Positions 39,203 to 53,467 of a stretch of 64,000 bases of DNA are shown in pieces. Source of the DNA: Chlorocebus sabaeus. Its lineage: Eukaryota; Chordata; Mammalia; Primates; Cercopithecidae. The stretch spans positions 434,001 to 498,000 of the forward strand of contig NW_027327444.1 of the NCBI RefSeq assembly GCF_047675955.1, read 5' to 3'. The notes under the pieces are model-generated. The model had not been told where the DNA came from and searched no databases. It saw only the letters and a program-made list of their open reading frames with translations. The number at the start of each line of letters is the position of its first letter. Position 1 is the stretch's first letter. Made by a program: the position numbers and the translations under genes.

Positions 39203-42200
39203 ACTGGAAAGAAGCTTTCTGAGAAACTGCTCTGTGTTCTCTGAATTCATCTCACAGAGTTACATCTTTCCCTTCAAGAAGCCTTTCGCTAAGGGTGTTC
39301 TTGTGGAATTGGCAAAGTGATATTTGGAAGCCCCTAGAGGGCTATGGTGAAAAAGGAAATATCTTCCGTTTAAAACTGGAAAGAAATTTTCTGAGAAACT
39401 GTTCTGTGTTCTGTTAGTTCATCTCACAGAGTTACATCTTTCCCTTCAAGAAGCCTTTCGCTAAGGCTGTTCTTGTGGAATTAGCAAAGGGATATTTGGA
39501 AGCCCTTAGAAGGCTATGGTGAAAAAGGAAATATGTTCCGTTCAAAACTGGAAAGAAGATTTCTGAGAAACTGCTCTGTGTTCTCTGAATTCATCTCACA
39601 GAGTTTCATCTTTCCCTTCAAGAAGCCTTTCGCTAAGGCTGTTCTTCTGGAATTGGCAAAGGGATATTTGGAAGAACATAGAGGGCTATGGTGAAAAAGG
39701 AAATATCTTCCGTTCAAAACTGGAAAGAAGCTTTCTGAGAAACTGCTCTGTGTTCTCTGAATTCATCTCACAGAGTTACATCTTTCCCTTCAAGAAGCCT
39801 TTCGCTAAGGCTGTTCTTCTGGAATTGGCAAAGGGATATTTGGAAGCCCATAGAGGGCTATGGTGAAAAAGGAAATATCTTCCGTTCAAAACTGGAAAGA
39901 AGCTTTCTGAGAAACTGCTCTGTGTTCTGTTAATCCATCTCACAGAGTTACATCTTTCCCTTCAAGAAGCCTTTCGCTAAGGCTGTTCTTGTGGAATTGG
40001 CAAAGGGATATTTGGAAGCCCATAGAGGGCTATGGTGAAAAAGGAAATGTCTTCCGTTCAAAACTGGAAAGAAGCTTTCTGAGAAACTGCTCTGTGTTCT
40101 GTTAATTCATCTCACGGAGATACATCTTTCCCTTCAAGAGGCCTTTTGCTAGGGCTGTGCTTATGGAATTGGCAAAGGGATATTTTGAAGCCCGTAGAGG
40201 GCTATGGTGAAAAAGGAAATATCTTCCGTTGAAAACTGGAAAGAAGCTTTCTGAGAAACTGCTCTGTGTTCTCTGAATTCATCTCACAGAGTTTCATCTT
40301 TCCCTTCAAGAAGCCTTTCGCTAAGGCTGTTCTTCTGGAATTGGCAAAGGGATATTTGGAAGCCCATAGAGGGCTAGGGTGAAAAAGGAAATATCTTCCG
40401 TTCAAAACTGGAAAGAAGCTTTCTGAGAAACTGCTCTGTGTTCTGTTAGTTCATCTCACAGAGTTACATCTTTCCCTTCAAGAAGCCTTTCGCTAAGGCT
40501 GTTCTTCTGGAATTGGCAAAGGGATATTTGGAAGCCCCTAGAGGGCTATGGTGAAAAAGGAAATATCTTCCGTTCAAAACTGGAAAGAAGCATTCTGGGA
40601 AACTGCTCTGTGTTCTGTTATTTCATCTCACAGAGTTACATCTTTCCCTTCAAGAAGCCTTTCGCTAAGGCTGTTCTTGTGGAATTGGCAAAGGGATATT
40701 TGGAAGCCCATAGAGGGCTATGGTGAAAAAGGAAATATCTTCCGTTCAAAACTGGAAAGAAGCTTTCTGAGAAACTGCTCTGTGTTCTGGTAGTTCATCT
40801 CACAGAGTTACATCTTTCCCTTCCAGAAGCCTTTCGCTAAGGCTGTTCTTGTGGAACTGGCAAAGGGATATTTGGAAGCCCATAGAGGGCTATGCTGAAA
40901 AAGGAAATATCTTCCTTTCAAAACTGGAAAGAAGCTTTCTGAGAAACTGCTCTGTGTTCTCTGAATTCATCTCACAGAGTTACATCTTTCCCTTCAAGAA
41001 GCCTTTCGCTAAGGCTGTTCTTGTGGAACTGGCAAAGGGATATTTGGAAACCCATAGAGTGCTATGCTGAAAAATGAAATATCTTCCGTTCAAAACTGGA
41101 AAGAAACTTTCTGTGAAACTGCTCTGTGTTCTCTGAATTCATCTCACAGAGTTACATCTTTCCCTTCAAGAAGCCTTTCGCTAAGGCTGTTCTTTTGGAA
41201 TTGGCAAAGTGATATTTGGAAGCCCATAGAGGGCTATGGTGAAAAAGGAAATATCTTCCGTTCAAAACTGGAAAGAAGCTTTCTGAGAAACTGTTCTGTG
41301 TTCTGTTAGTTCATCTCACAGAGTTACATCTTTCCCTTCAAGAAGCCTTTCGCTAAGGCTGTTCCTGTGGAACTGGCAAAGGGATATTTGGAAGCCCTTA
41401 GAGGGCTATGGTGAAAAAGGAAATATCTTCGGTTCAAAACTGGAAAGAAGTTTTCTGAGAAACTGCTCTGTGTTCTGTTAATTCATATCACAGAGCTACA
41501 TCTTTCCCTTCAAGAAGCCTTTCGCTAAGGCTGTTCTTGCGGAATTGGCAAAGGGATGTTTGGAAGCCCATAGAGGGCTATGGTGAAAAAGGAAATATCT
41601 TCCGTTCAAAACTGGAAAGAAGCTTTCTGAGAAACTGCTCTGTGTTCTGTTAATTCATCTCACGGAGATACATCTTTCCCTTCAAGAGGCCTTTTGCTAA
41701 GGCTGTTCTTATGGAATTGGCAAAGGGATATTTTGAAGCCCATAGAGGGCTATGGTGAAAAAGGAAATATCTTCCGTTGAAAACTGGAAAGAAGCTTTCT
41801 GAGAAACTGCTCTGTGTTGTATGAATTCATCTCACAGAGTTACATCTTTCCCTTCAAGAAGCCTTTCGCTAAGGCTGTTCTTGTGGAATTGGCAAAGGGA
41901 TATTTGGAAGCCCATAGAGGGCTATGCTGAAAAAGGAAATATCTTCCGTTCAAAACTGGAAAGAAGCTTTCTGAGAAACTGCTCTGTGTTCTGTTAGTTC
42001 ACCTCACAGAGTTACATCTTTCCCTTGAAGAAGCCTTTCGCCTAGGCTGTTCTTCTTGAACTGGCAAAGGGATATTTGGAAGCCCATAGAGGGCTATGGT
42101 GAAAAAGGAAATATCTTCCGTTCAAAACTGGAAAGAAGCTTTCTGAGAAACTGCTCTGTGTTCTGTGAATTCATATCACAGAGCTACATCTTTCCCTTCA

Positions 42201-43030
42201 AGAAGCCTTTCGCTAAGGCTGTTCTTGCGGAATTGGCAAAGGGATATTTGGAAGCCCATAGAGGGCTATGGTGAAAAAGGAAATATCTTCCGTTCAAAAC
42301 TGGAAAGAAGCTTTCTGAGAAACTGCTCTGTATTCTGTTAATTCATCTCACGGAGATACATCTTTCCCTTCAAGAGGCCTTTTGCTAAGGCTGTTCTTAT
42401 GGAATTGGCAAAGGGATATTTGGAAGCCCATAGAGGGCTATGGTGAAAAAGAAATATCTTCCGTTGAAAAGTGGAAAGAAGCTTTCTGAGAAACTGTTCT
42501 GTGTTCTCTGAATTCATCTCACAGAGTTACATCTTTCCCTTCAAGAAGCCTTTCGTTAAGGGTGTTCTTCTGGAATTGGCAAAGGGATATTTGGAAGCCC
42601 ATAGAGGGCTATGGTGAAAAAGGAAATATCTTCCGTTCAAAACTGGAAAGAAGCTTTCTGAGAAACTGCTCTGTGTTCTGTTAGTTCATCTCACAGAGTT
42701 ACATCTTTCCCTTCTAGAAGCCTTTCGCTAAGGCTGTTCTTCTGGAATTGGCAAAGGGATATTTGGAAGCCCATAGAGGGCTAGGGTGAAAAAGGAAATA
42801 TCTTCCGTTCAAAACTGGAAAGAAGCTTTCTGAGAAACTGCTCTGTGTTCTGTTAATCCATCTCACAGAGTTACATCTTTCCCTTCAAGAAGCCTTTCGC
42901 TAAGGCTGTTCTTGTGGAATTGGCAAAGGGATATTTGGAAGCCCATAGAGGGCTATGGTGAAAAAGGAAATATCTTCCGTTAAAAACTGGAAAGAAGCTT
43001 TCTGAGAAACTGCTCTGTGTTCTCTGAATT

Positions 43031-43718
43031 CATCTCACAGAGTTACATCTTTCCCTTCAAGAAGCCTTTCGCTAAGGCTGTTCTTGTGGAACTGGCAAAG
43101 GGATATTTGGAAGCCCATAGAGGGCTATGGTGAAAAAGGAAATATCTCCCGTTCAATACTGGAAAGAAGCTTTCTGAGAAACTGCTCTGTGTTCTCTGAA
43201 TTCATCTAACAGAGTTACATCTTTCCCTTCAAGAAGCCTTTCGCTAAGGCTGTTCTTGTGGAATTGGCAAAGTGATATTTGGAAGCCCCTAGAGGGCTAT
43301 GGTGAAAAAGGAAATATCTTCCGTTCAAAACTGGAAAGAAACTTTCTGAGAAACTGTTCTGTGTTCTGTTAGTTCATCTCACAGAGTTACATCTTTCCCT
43401 TCAAGAAGCCTTTCGCTAAGGCTGTTCTTGTGGAACTGGCAAAGGGATATTTGGAAGCCCATAGAGGGCTATGGTGAAAAAGGAAATATCTCCCGTTCAA
43501 TACTGGAAAGAAGCTTTCTGAGAAACTGCTCTGTGTTCTCTGTATTCATCTCACAGAGTTACATCTTTCCCTTCAAGAAGCCTTTCGCTAAGGCTGTTCT
43601 TGTGGAATTGGCAAAGTGATATTTGGAGGCCCCTAGAGGGCTATGGTGAAAAAGGAAATATCTTCCGTTCAAAACTGGAAAGAAACTTTCTGAGAAACTG
43701 TTCTGTGTTCTGTTAGTT
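43031..43718 (+). repeat. 2-monomer (344-bp) tandem duplication
   Basis: 43031-43374 and 43375-43718 share CTCCCGTTCAATACTGG (43146 and 43490) followed by the CCCCTAGAGGG monomer. The related cassette near 49.9 kb has only one copy of this dimer, which shifts the offset between the two regions from 6875 to 6532 bp. Confidence 0.8.
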
Positions 43719-46700
43719 CATCTCACAGAGTTACATCTTTCCCTTCAAGAAGCCTTTCGCTAAGGCTGTTCTTGTGGAATTAGCAAAGGGATATTTGGAA
43801 GCCCTTAGAAGGCTATGGTGAAAAAGGAAATATCTTCCGTTCAAAACTGGAAAGAAGCTTTCTGAGAAACTGCTCGGTGTTCTCTGAATTCATCTCACAG
43901 AGTTACATCTATCCCTTCAAGAAGCCTTTCGCTAAGGCTGTTCTTGTGGAACTGGCAAAGGGATATTTCGAAGCTCATAGAGGGCTATGCTGAAAAAGGA
44001 AATATCTTCTGTTCAAAACTGGAAAGAAGCCTTCTGAGAAACTGCTCTGTGTTCTCTGAATTCATCTCACAGAGTCACATCTATCCCTTCAAGAAGCCTT
44101 TCGCTAAGGCTGTTCTTGTGGGACTGGCAAAGGGATATTTGGAAGCCCATAGAGGGCTATGGTGAAAAAGGAAATATCTTCCGTTCAAAACTGGAAAGAA
44201 GCTTTCTGAGAAACTGCTCTGTGTTCTGTTAATTCATATCACAGAGCTACATCTTTCCCTTAAAGAAGCCTTTCGCTAAGGCTGTTCTTGTGGAATTGGC
44301 AAAGTGATATTTGGAAGCCCATAAAGGGCTATGGTGAAAAAGGTAATATCTTCCGTTCAAAACTGGAAAGAAGCTTTCTGAGAAACTGTTCTGTGTTCTG
44401 TTAGTTCATCTCACAGAGTTACATCTTTCCCTTCAAGAAGCCTTTCGCTAAGGCTGTTCTTGTGGAACTGGCAAAGGGATATTGGGAAGCCCTTAGAGGG
44501 CTATGGTGAAAAAGGAAATATCTTCCGTTCAAAACTGGAAAGAAGATTTCTGAGAAACTGCTCTGTGTTCTCTGAATTCATCTCACAGAGTTTCATCTTT
44601 CCCTTCAAGAAGCCTTTCGCTAAGGCTGTTCTTCTGGAATTGGCAAAGGGATATTTGGAAGAACATAGAGGGCTATAGTGAAAAAGGAAATATCTTCCGT
44701 TCAAAACTGGAAAGAAGCTTTCTGAGAAACTGCTCTGTGTTCTCTGAATTCATCTCACAGAGTTACATCTTTCCCTTCAAGAAGCCTTTCGCTAAGGCTG
44801 TTCTTCTGGAATTGGCAAAGGGATATTTGGAAGCCCATAGAGGGCTATGGTGAAAAAGGAAATATCTTCCGTTCAAAACTGGAAAGAAGCTTTCTGAGAA
44901 ACTGCTCTGTGTTCTGTTAATCCATCTCACAGAGTTACATCTTTCCCTTCAAGAAGCCTTTCGCTAAGGCTGTTCTTCTGGAATTGGCAAAGGGATATTT
45001 GGAAGCCCATAGAGGGCTATGGTGAAAAAGGAAATATCTTCCGTTCAAAACTGGAAAGAAGCTTTCTGAGAAACTGCTCTGTGTTCTGTTAGTTCATCTC
45101 ACAGAGTTACATCTTTCCCTTCAAGAAGCCTTTCGCTAAGGCTGTTCTTGTGGAACTGGCAAAGGGATATTTGGAAGCCCTTAGAGGGCAATGGTGAGAA
45201 AGGAAATATCTTCCGTTCAAAACTGGAAAGAAGCTTTCTGAGAAACTGCTCTGTGTTCTCTGAATTCTTCTCACAGTTACATCTTTCCCTTCAAGAAGTC
45301 TTTCGCTAAGGCTGTTCTTGTGGAACTGGCAAAGGGATATTTGGAAGCCCATAGAGGGCTATGGTGAAAAAGGAAATATCTCCCGTTCAAAACTGGAAAG
45401 AAGCTTTCTGAGAAACTGCTCTGTGTTCTCTGAATTCATCTCAAAGAGTTACATCTTTCCCTTCAAGAAGCCTTTCGCTAAGGCTGTTCTTGTGGAATTG
45501 GCAAAGTGATATTTGGAAGCCCATAGAGGGCTATGGTGAAAAAGGAAATATCTTCCGTTCAAAACTGGAAAGAAGCTTTCTGAGAAACTGTTCTGTGTTC
45601 TGTTAGTTCATCTCACAGAGTTACATCTTTCCCTTCAAGAAGCCTTTCGCTAAGGCTGTTCCTGTGGAACTGGCAAAGGGATATTTGGAAGCCCTTAGAG
45701 GGCTATGGTGAAAAAGGAAATATCTTCGGTTCAAAACTGGAAAGAAGTTTTCTGAGAAACTGCTCTGTGTTCTGTTAATTCATATCACAGAGCTACATCT
45801 TTCCCTTCAAGAAGCCTTTCGCTAAGGCTGTTCTTGCGGAATTGGCAAAGGGATGTTTGGAAGCCAATAGAGGGCTATGGTGAAAAAGGAAATATCTTCC
45901 GTTCAAAACTGGAAAGAAGCTTTCTGAGAAACTGCTCTGTGTTCTGTTAATTCATCTCACGGAGATACATCTTTCCCTTCAAGAGGCCTTTTGCTAACGC
46001 TGTTCTTATGGAATTGGCAAAGGGATATTTTGAAGCCCATAGAGGGCTATGGTGAAAAAGGAAATATCTTCCGTTGAAAACTGGAAAGAAGCTTTCGGAG
46101 AAACTGCTCTGTGTTCTCTGAATTCATCTCACAGAGTTTCATCTTTCCCTTCAAGAAGCCTTTCGCTAAGGCTGTTCTTCTGGAATTGGCAAAGGGATAT
46201 TTGGAAGCCCATAGAGGGCTATGGTGAAAAAGGAAATATCTTCCGTTCAAAACTGGAAAGAAGCTTTCTGAGAAACTGCTCTGTGTTCTGTTAGTTCATC
46301 TCACAGAGTTACATCTTTCCCTTCAAGAAGCCTTTCGCTAAGGCTGTTCTTCTGGAATTGGCAAAGGGATATTTGGAAGCCCATAGAGGGCTATGGTGAA
46401 GAAGGAAATATCTTCCGTTCAAAACTGGAAAGAAGCTTTCTGAGAAACTGCTCTGTGTTCTGTTATTTCATCTCACAGAGTTACATCTTTCCCTTCAAGA
46501 ATCCTTTCGCTAAGGCTGGTCTTGTGGAATTGGCAAAGGGATATTTGGAAGCCCATAGAGGGCTATGGTGAAAAAGGAAATGTCTTCCGTTCAAAACTGG
46601 AAAGAAGTTTTCTGAGAAACTGCTCTGTGTTCTGTTAGTTCATATCACAGAGCTACATCTTTCCCTTCAAGAAGCCTTTCGCTAAGGCTGTTCTTGCGGA

Positions 46701-46935
46701 ATTGGCAAAGTTATATTTGGAAGCCCATAGAGGGCTATGGTGAAAAAGGAAATAACTTCCGTTCAAAACTGGAAAGAAGCTTTCTGAGAAACTGCTCTGT
46801 GTTTTGTTAATTCATCTCACGGAGATACATCTTTCCCTTCAAGAGGCCTTTTGCTAAGGCTGTGCTTATGGAATTGGCAAAGGGATATTTTGAAGCCCGT
46901 AGAGGGCTATGGTGAAAAAGGAAATATCTTCCGTT
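43375..46935 (+). repeat. Long duplicated block, left copy (38-monomer spacing)
   Basis: Matches 49907-53467 at a constant offset of 6532 bp (38 x 172 minus 4; the 4 bp are the deletions at about 45275, 47741 and 47975). Shared markers include GCTCGGTG, CTTCTGTTC, CCCTTAAAGAAG, GAAGAACATAG, the 2-bp deletion TTCTCACAGTTAC, GTTCCTGTGG, ATCTTCGGTTC and GGGATGTTTGG. Confidence 0.82.
45271..45280 (+). other. 2-bp deletion in the dyad-1 right arm (copy at 51801-51810)
   Basis: CACAGAGTTAC is shortened to CACAGTTAC, removing one AG unit and breaking the right arm of dyad 1. It is present in both copies of the 38-monomer-spaced duplication, so it predates that copying. Confidence 0.8.
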
Positions 46936-49906
46936 GAAAACTGGAAAGAAGCTTTCTGAGAAACTGCTCTGTGTTCTCTGAATTCATCTCACAGAGTTTC
47001 ATCTTTCCCTTCAAGAAGCCTTTCGCTAAGGCTGTTCTTCTGGAATTGGCAAAGGGATATTTGGAAGCCCATAGAGGGCTAGGGTGAAAAAGGAAATATC
47101 TTCCGTTCAAAACTGGAAAGAAGCTTTCTGAGAAACTGCTCTGTGTTCTGTTAGTTCATCTCACAGAGTTACATCTTTCCCTTCAAGAAGCCTTTCGCTA
47201 AGGCTGTTCTTCTGGAATTGGCAAAGGGATATTTGGAAGCCCCTAGAGGGCTATGGTGAAAAAGGAAATATCTTCCGTTCAAAACTGGAAAGAAGCTTTC
47301 TGGGAAACTGCTCTGTGTTCTGTTATTTCATCTCACAGAGTTACATCTTTCCCTTCAAGAAGCCTTTCGCTAAGGCTGTTCTTGTGGAATTGGCAAAGGG
47401 ATATTTGGAAGCCCATAGAGGGCTATGGTGAAAAAGGAAATATCTTCCGTTCAAAACTGGAAAGAAGCTTTCTGAGAAACTGCTCTGTGTTCTGGTAGTT
47501 CATCTCACAGAGTTACATCTTTCCCTTCCAGAAGCCTTTCGCTAAGGCTGTTCTTGTGGAACTGGCAAAGGGATATTTGGAAGCCGATAGAGGGCTATGC
47601 TGAAAAAGGAAATATCTTCCTTTCAAAACTGGAAAGAAGCTTTCTGAGAAACTGCTCTGTGTTCTCTGAATTCATCTCACAGAGTTACATCTTTCGCTTC
47701 AAGAAGCCTTTCGCTGAGTCTGTTCTTGTGGAACTGGCAAGGGATATATCGAAGCTCATAGAGGGCTATGGTGAAAAAGTAAATATCTACCGTTCAAAAC
47801 TGGAAAGAAGCTTTCTGAGAAACTGCTCCGTGTTCTCTGAATTCATCTCACAGAGTTACATCTATCCCTTCAAGAAGCCTTTCGCTAAGGCTGTTCTTGT
47901 GGGACTGGCAAAGTGATATTTGGAAGCCCATAGAGGGCTATGGTGAAAAAGAAAATATCTTCCGTTCAAAACTGGTAGAAGCTTTCTGAGAAACTGCTCT
48001 GTGTTCTGTTAATTCATATCACAGAGCTACATCTTTCCCTTCAAGAAGCCTTTCGCTAAGGCTGTTCTTGTGGAATTGGCAAAGTGATATTTGGAAGCCC
48101 ATAAAGGGCTATGGTGAAAAAGGTAATATCTTCCGTTTAAAACAGGAAAGAAGCTTTCTGAGAAACTGTTCTGTGTTCTGTTAGTTCATCTCACAGAATT
48201 ACATCTTTCCCTTCAAGAAGCCTTTCGCTAAGGCTGTTCTTGTGGAACTGGCAAAGGGATATTTGGAAGCCCTTAGAGGGCTATGGTGAAAAAGGAAATA
48301 TCTTCCGTTCAAAACTGGAAAGAAGTTTTCTGAGAAACTGCTCTGTGTTCTGTTAATTCATATCACAGAGCTACATCTTTCCCTTCAAGAAGCCTTTCGC
48401 TAAGGCTGTTCTTGCGGAATTGTCAAAGGGATATTTGGAAGCCCATAGAGGGCTATGGTGAAAAAGGAAATATCTTCCGTTCAAAACTGGAAAGAAGCTT
48501 TCTGAGAAACTGCTCTGTGTTCTGTTAATTCATCTCACGGAGATACATCTTTCCCTTCAAGAGGCCTTTTGCTAAGACTGTTCTTATGGAATTGGCAAAG
48601 GGATATTTTGAAGCCCATAGAGGGCTATGGTGAAAAAGGAAATATCTTCCGTTGAAAACTGGAAAGAAGCTTTCTGAGAAACTGCTCTGTGCTGTATGAA
48701 TTCATCTCACAGAGTTACATCTTTCCCTTCAAGAAGCCTTTCGCTAAGGCTGTTCTTGTGGAATTGGCAAAGGGATATTTGGAAGCCCATAGAGGGCTAT
48801 GCTGAAAAAGGAAATATCTTCCGTTCAAAACTGGAAAGAAGCTTTCTGAGAAACTGCTCTGTGTTCTGTTAGTTCATCTCACAGAGTTACATCTTTCCCT
48901 TGAAGAAGCCTTTCGTCTAGGCTGTTCTTCTGGAACTGGCAAAGGGATATTTGGAAGCCCATAGAGGGCTATGGTGAAAAAGGAAATATCTTCCGTTCAA
49001 AACTGGAAAGAAGCTTTCTGAGAAACTGCTCTGTGTTCTGTGAATTCATATCACAGAGCTACATCTTTCCCTTCAAGAAGCCTTTCGCTAAGGCTGTTCT
49101 TGCGGAATTGGCAAAGGGATATTTGGAAGCCCATAGAGGGCTATGGTGAAAAAGGAAATATCTTCCGTTCAAAACTGGAAAGAAGCTTTCTGAGAAACTG
49201 CTCTGTATTCTGTTAATTCATCTCACGGAGATACATCTTTCCCTTCAAGAGGCCTTTTGCTAAGGCTGTTCTTATGGAATTGGCAAAGGGATATTTTGAA
49301 GCCCATAGAGGGCTATGGTGAAAAAGGAAATATCTTCCGTTGAAAACTGGAAAGAAGCTTTCTGAGAAACTGTTCTGTGTTCTCTGAATTCATCTCACAG
49401 AGTTACATCTTTCCCTTCAAGAAGCCTTTCGTTAAGGGTGTTCTTCTGGAATTGGCAAAGGGATATTTGGAAGCCCATAGAGGGCTATGGTGAAAAAGGA
49501 AATATCTTCCGTTCAAAACTGGAAAGAAGCTTTCTGAGAAACTGCTCTGTGTTCTGTTAGTTCATCTCACAGAGTTACATCTTTCCCTTCTAGAAGCCTT
49601 TCGCTAAGGCTGTTCTTCTGGAATTGGCAAAGGGATATTTGGAAGCCCATAGAGGGCTAGGGTGAAAAAGGAAATATCTTCCGTTCAAAACTGGAAAGAA
49701 GCTTTCTGAGAAACTGCTCTGTGTTCTGTTAATCCATCTCACAGAGTTACATCTTTCCCTTCAAGAAGCCTTTCGCTAAGGCTGTTCTTGTGGAATTGGC
49801 AAAGGGATATTTGGAAGCCCATAGAGGGCTATGGTGAAAAAGGAAATATCTTCCGTTAAAAACTGGAAAGAAGCTTTCTGAGAAACTGCTCTGTGTTCTC
49901 TGAATT

Positions 49907-52900
49907 CATCTCACAGAGTTACATCTTTCCCTTCAAGAAGCCTTTCGCTAAGGCTGTTCTTGTGGAACTGGCAAAGGGATATTTGGAAGCCCATAGAGGG
50001 CTATGGTGAAAAAGGAAATATCTCCCGTTCAATACTGGAAAGAAGCTTTCTGAGTAACTGCTCTGTGTTCTCTGAATTCATCTCACAGAGTTACATCTTT
50101 CCCTTCAAGAAGCCTTTCGCTAAGGCTGTTCTTGTGGAATTGGCAAAGTGATATTTGGAAGCCCCTAGAGGGCTATGGTGAAAAAGGAAATATCTTCCGT
50201 TCAAAACTGGAAAGAAACTTTCTGAGAAACTGTTCTGTGTTCTGTTAGTTCATCTCACAGAGTTACATCTTTCCCTTCAAGAAGCCTTTCGCTAAGGCTG
50301 TTCTTGTGGAATTAGCAAAGGGATATTTGGAAGCCCTTAGAAGGCTATGGTGAAAAAGGAAATATCTTCCGTTCAAAACTGGAAAGAAGCTTTCTGAGAA
50401 ACTGCTCGGTGTTCTCTGAATTCATCTCACAGAGTTACATCTATCCCTTCAAGAAGCCTTTCGCTAAGGCTGTTCTTGTGGAACTGGCAAAGGGATATTT
50501 CGAAGCTCATAGAGGGCTATGCTGAAAAAGGAAATATCTTCTGTTCAAAACTGGAAAGAAGCCTTCTGAGAAACTGCTCTGTGTTCTCTGAATTCATCTC
50601 ACAGAGTCACATCTATCCCTTCAAGAAGCCTTTCGCTAAGGCTGTTCTTGTGGGACTGGCAAAGGGATATTTGGAAGCCCATAGAGGGCTATGGTGAAAA
50701 GGGAAATATCTTCCGTTCAAAACTGGAAAGAAGCTTTCTGAGAAACTGCTCTGTGTTCTGTTAATTCATATCACAGAGCTACATCTTTCCCTTAAAGAAG
50801 CCTTTCGCTAAGGCTGTTCTTGTGGAATTGGCAAAGTGATATTTGGAAGCCCATAAAGGGCTATGGTGAAAAAGGTAATATCTTCCGTTCAAAACTGGAA
50901 AGAAGCTTTCTGAGAAACTGTTCTGTGTTCTGTTAGTTCATCTCACAGAGTTACATCTTTCCCTTCAAGAAGCCTTTCGCTAAGGCTCTTCTTGTGGAAC
51001 TGGCAAAGGGATATTGGGAAGCCCTTAGAGGGCTATGGTGAAAAAGGAAATATCTTCCGTTCAAAACTGGAAAGAAGATTTCTGAGAAACTGCTCTGTGT
51101 TCTCTGAATTCATCTCATAGAGTTTCATCTTTCCCTTCAAGAAGCCTTTCGCTAAGGCTGTTCTTCTGGAATTGGCAAAGGGATATTTGGAAGAACATAG
51201 AGGGCTATGGTGAAAAAGGAAATATCTTCCGTTCAAAACTGGAAAGAAGCTTTCTGAGAAACTGCTCTGTGTTTTCTGAATTCATCTCACAGAGTTACAT
51301 CTTTCCCTTCAAGAAGCCTTTCGCTAAGGCTGTTCTTCTGGAATTGGCAAAGGGATATTTGGAAGCCCATAGAGGGCTATGGTGAAAAAGGAAATATCTT
51401 CCGTTCAAAACTGGAAAGAAGCTTTCTGAGAAACTGCTCTGTGTTCTGTTAATCCATCTCACAGAGTTACATCTTTCCCTTCAAGAAGCCTTTCGCTAAG
51501 GCTGTTCTTCTGGAATTGGCAAAGGGATATTTGGAAGCCCATAGAGGGCTATGGTGAAAAAGGAAATATCTTCCGTTCAAAACTGGAAAGAAGCTTTCTG
51601 AGAAACTGCTCTGTGTTCTGTTAGTTCATCTCACAGAGTTACATCTTTCCCTTCAAGAAGCCTTTCGCTAAGGCTGTTCTTGTGGAACTGGCAAAGGGAT
51701 ATTTGGAAGCCCATAGAGGGCTATGGTGAGAAAGGAAATATCTTCCGTTCAAAACTGGAAAGAAGCTTTCTGAGAAACTGCTCTGTGTTCTCTGAATTCT
51801 TCTCACAGTTACATCTTTCCCTTCAAGAAGTCTTTCGCTAAGGCTGTTCTTGTGGAACTGGCAAAGGGATATTTGGAAGCCCATAGAGGGCTATGGTGAA
51901 AAAGGAAATATCTCCCGTTCAAAACTGGAAAGAAGCTTTCTGAGAAACTGCTCTGTGTTCTCTGAATTCATCTCAAAGAGTTACATCTTTCCCTTCAAGA
52001 AGCCTTTCGCTAAGGCTGTTCTTTTGGAATTGGCAAAGTGATATTTGGAAGCCCATAGAGGGCTATGGTGAAAAAGGAAATATCTTCCGTTCAAAACTGG
52101 AAAGAAGCTTTCTGAGAAACTGTTCTGTGTTCTGTTAGTTCATCTCACAGAGTTACATCTTTCCCTTCAAGAAGCCTTTCGCTAAGGCTGTTCCTGTGGA
52201 ACTGGCAAAGGGATATTTGGAAGCCCTTAGAGGGCTATGGTGAAAAAGGAAATATCTTCGGTTCAAAACTGGAAAGAAGTTTTCTGAGAAACTGCTCTGT
52301 GTTCTGTTAATTCATATCACAGAGCTACATCTTTCCCTTCAAGAAGCCTTTCGCTAAGGCTGTTCTTGCGGAATTGGCAAAGGGATGTTTGGAAGCCCAT
52401 AGAGGGCTATGGTGAAAAAGGAAATATCTTCCGTTCAAAACTGGAAAGAAGCTTTCTGAGAAACTGCTCTGTGTTCTGTTAATTCATCTCACGGAGATAC
52501 ATCTTTCCCTTCAAGAGGCCTTTTGCTAAGGCTGTTCTTATGGAATTGGCAAAGGGATATTTTGAAGCCCATAGAGGGCTATGGTGAAAAAGGAAATATC
52601 TTCCGTTGAAAACTGGAAAGAAGCTTTCGGAGAAACTGCTCTGTGTTCTCTGAATTCATCTCACAGAGTTTCATCTTTCCCTTCAAGAAGCCTTTCGCTA
52701 AGGCTGTTCTTCTGGAATTGGCAAAGGGATATTTGGAAGCCCATAGAGGGCTATGGTGAAAAAGGAAATATCTTCCGTTCAAAACTGGAAAGAAGCTTTC
52801 TGAGAAACTGCTCTGTGTTCTGTTAGTTCATCTCACAGAGTTACATCTTTCCCTTCAAGAAGCCTTTCGCTAAGGCTGTTCTTCTGGAATTGGCAAAGGG

Positions 52901-53467
52901 ATATTTGGAAGCCCATAGAGGGCTATGGTGAAAAAGGAAATATCTTCCGTTGAAAACTGGAAAGAAGCTTTCGGAGAAACGGCTCTGTGTTCTGTTATTT
53001 CATCTCACAGAGTTACATCTTTCCCTTCAAGAAGCCTTTCGCTAAGGCTGTTCTTGTGGAATTGGCAAAGGGATATTTGGAAGCCCATAGAGGGCTATGG
53101 TGAAAAAGGAAATATCTTCCGTTCAAAACTGGAAAGAAGTTTTCTGAGAAACTGCTCTGTGTTCTGTTAATTCATATCACAGAGCTACATCTTTCCCTTC
53201 AAGAAGCCTTTCGCTAAGGCTGTTCTTGCGGAATTGTCAAAGGGATATTTGGAAGCCCATAGAGGGCTATGGTGAAAAAGGAAATAACTTCCGTTCAAAA
53301 CTGGAAAGAAGCTTTCTGAGAAACTGCTCTGTGTTCTGTTAATTCATCTCACGGAGATACATCTTTCCCTTCAAGAGGCCTTTTGCTAAGGCTGTTCTTA
53401 TGGAATTGGCAAAGGGATATTTTGAAGCCCATAGAGGGCTATGGTGAAAAAGGAAATATCTTCCGTT
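49907..53467 (+). repeat. Long duplicated block, right copy (38-monomer spacing)
   Basis: Right-hand copy of 43375-46935, with the same order of rare variants and the same 2-bp deletion (about 51803). Differences are point changes, for example CATCTCATAGAG near 51115 and GAAACGGCTCTG near 52976. Part of it (to about 51400) was copied again at 58.9-61.2 kb. Confidence 0.82.
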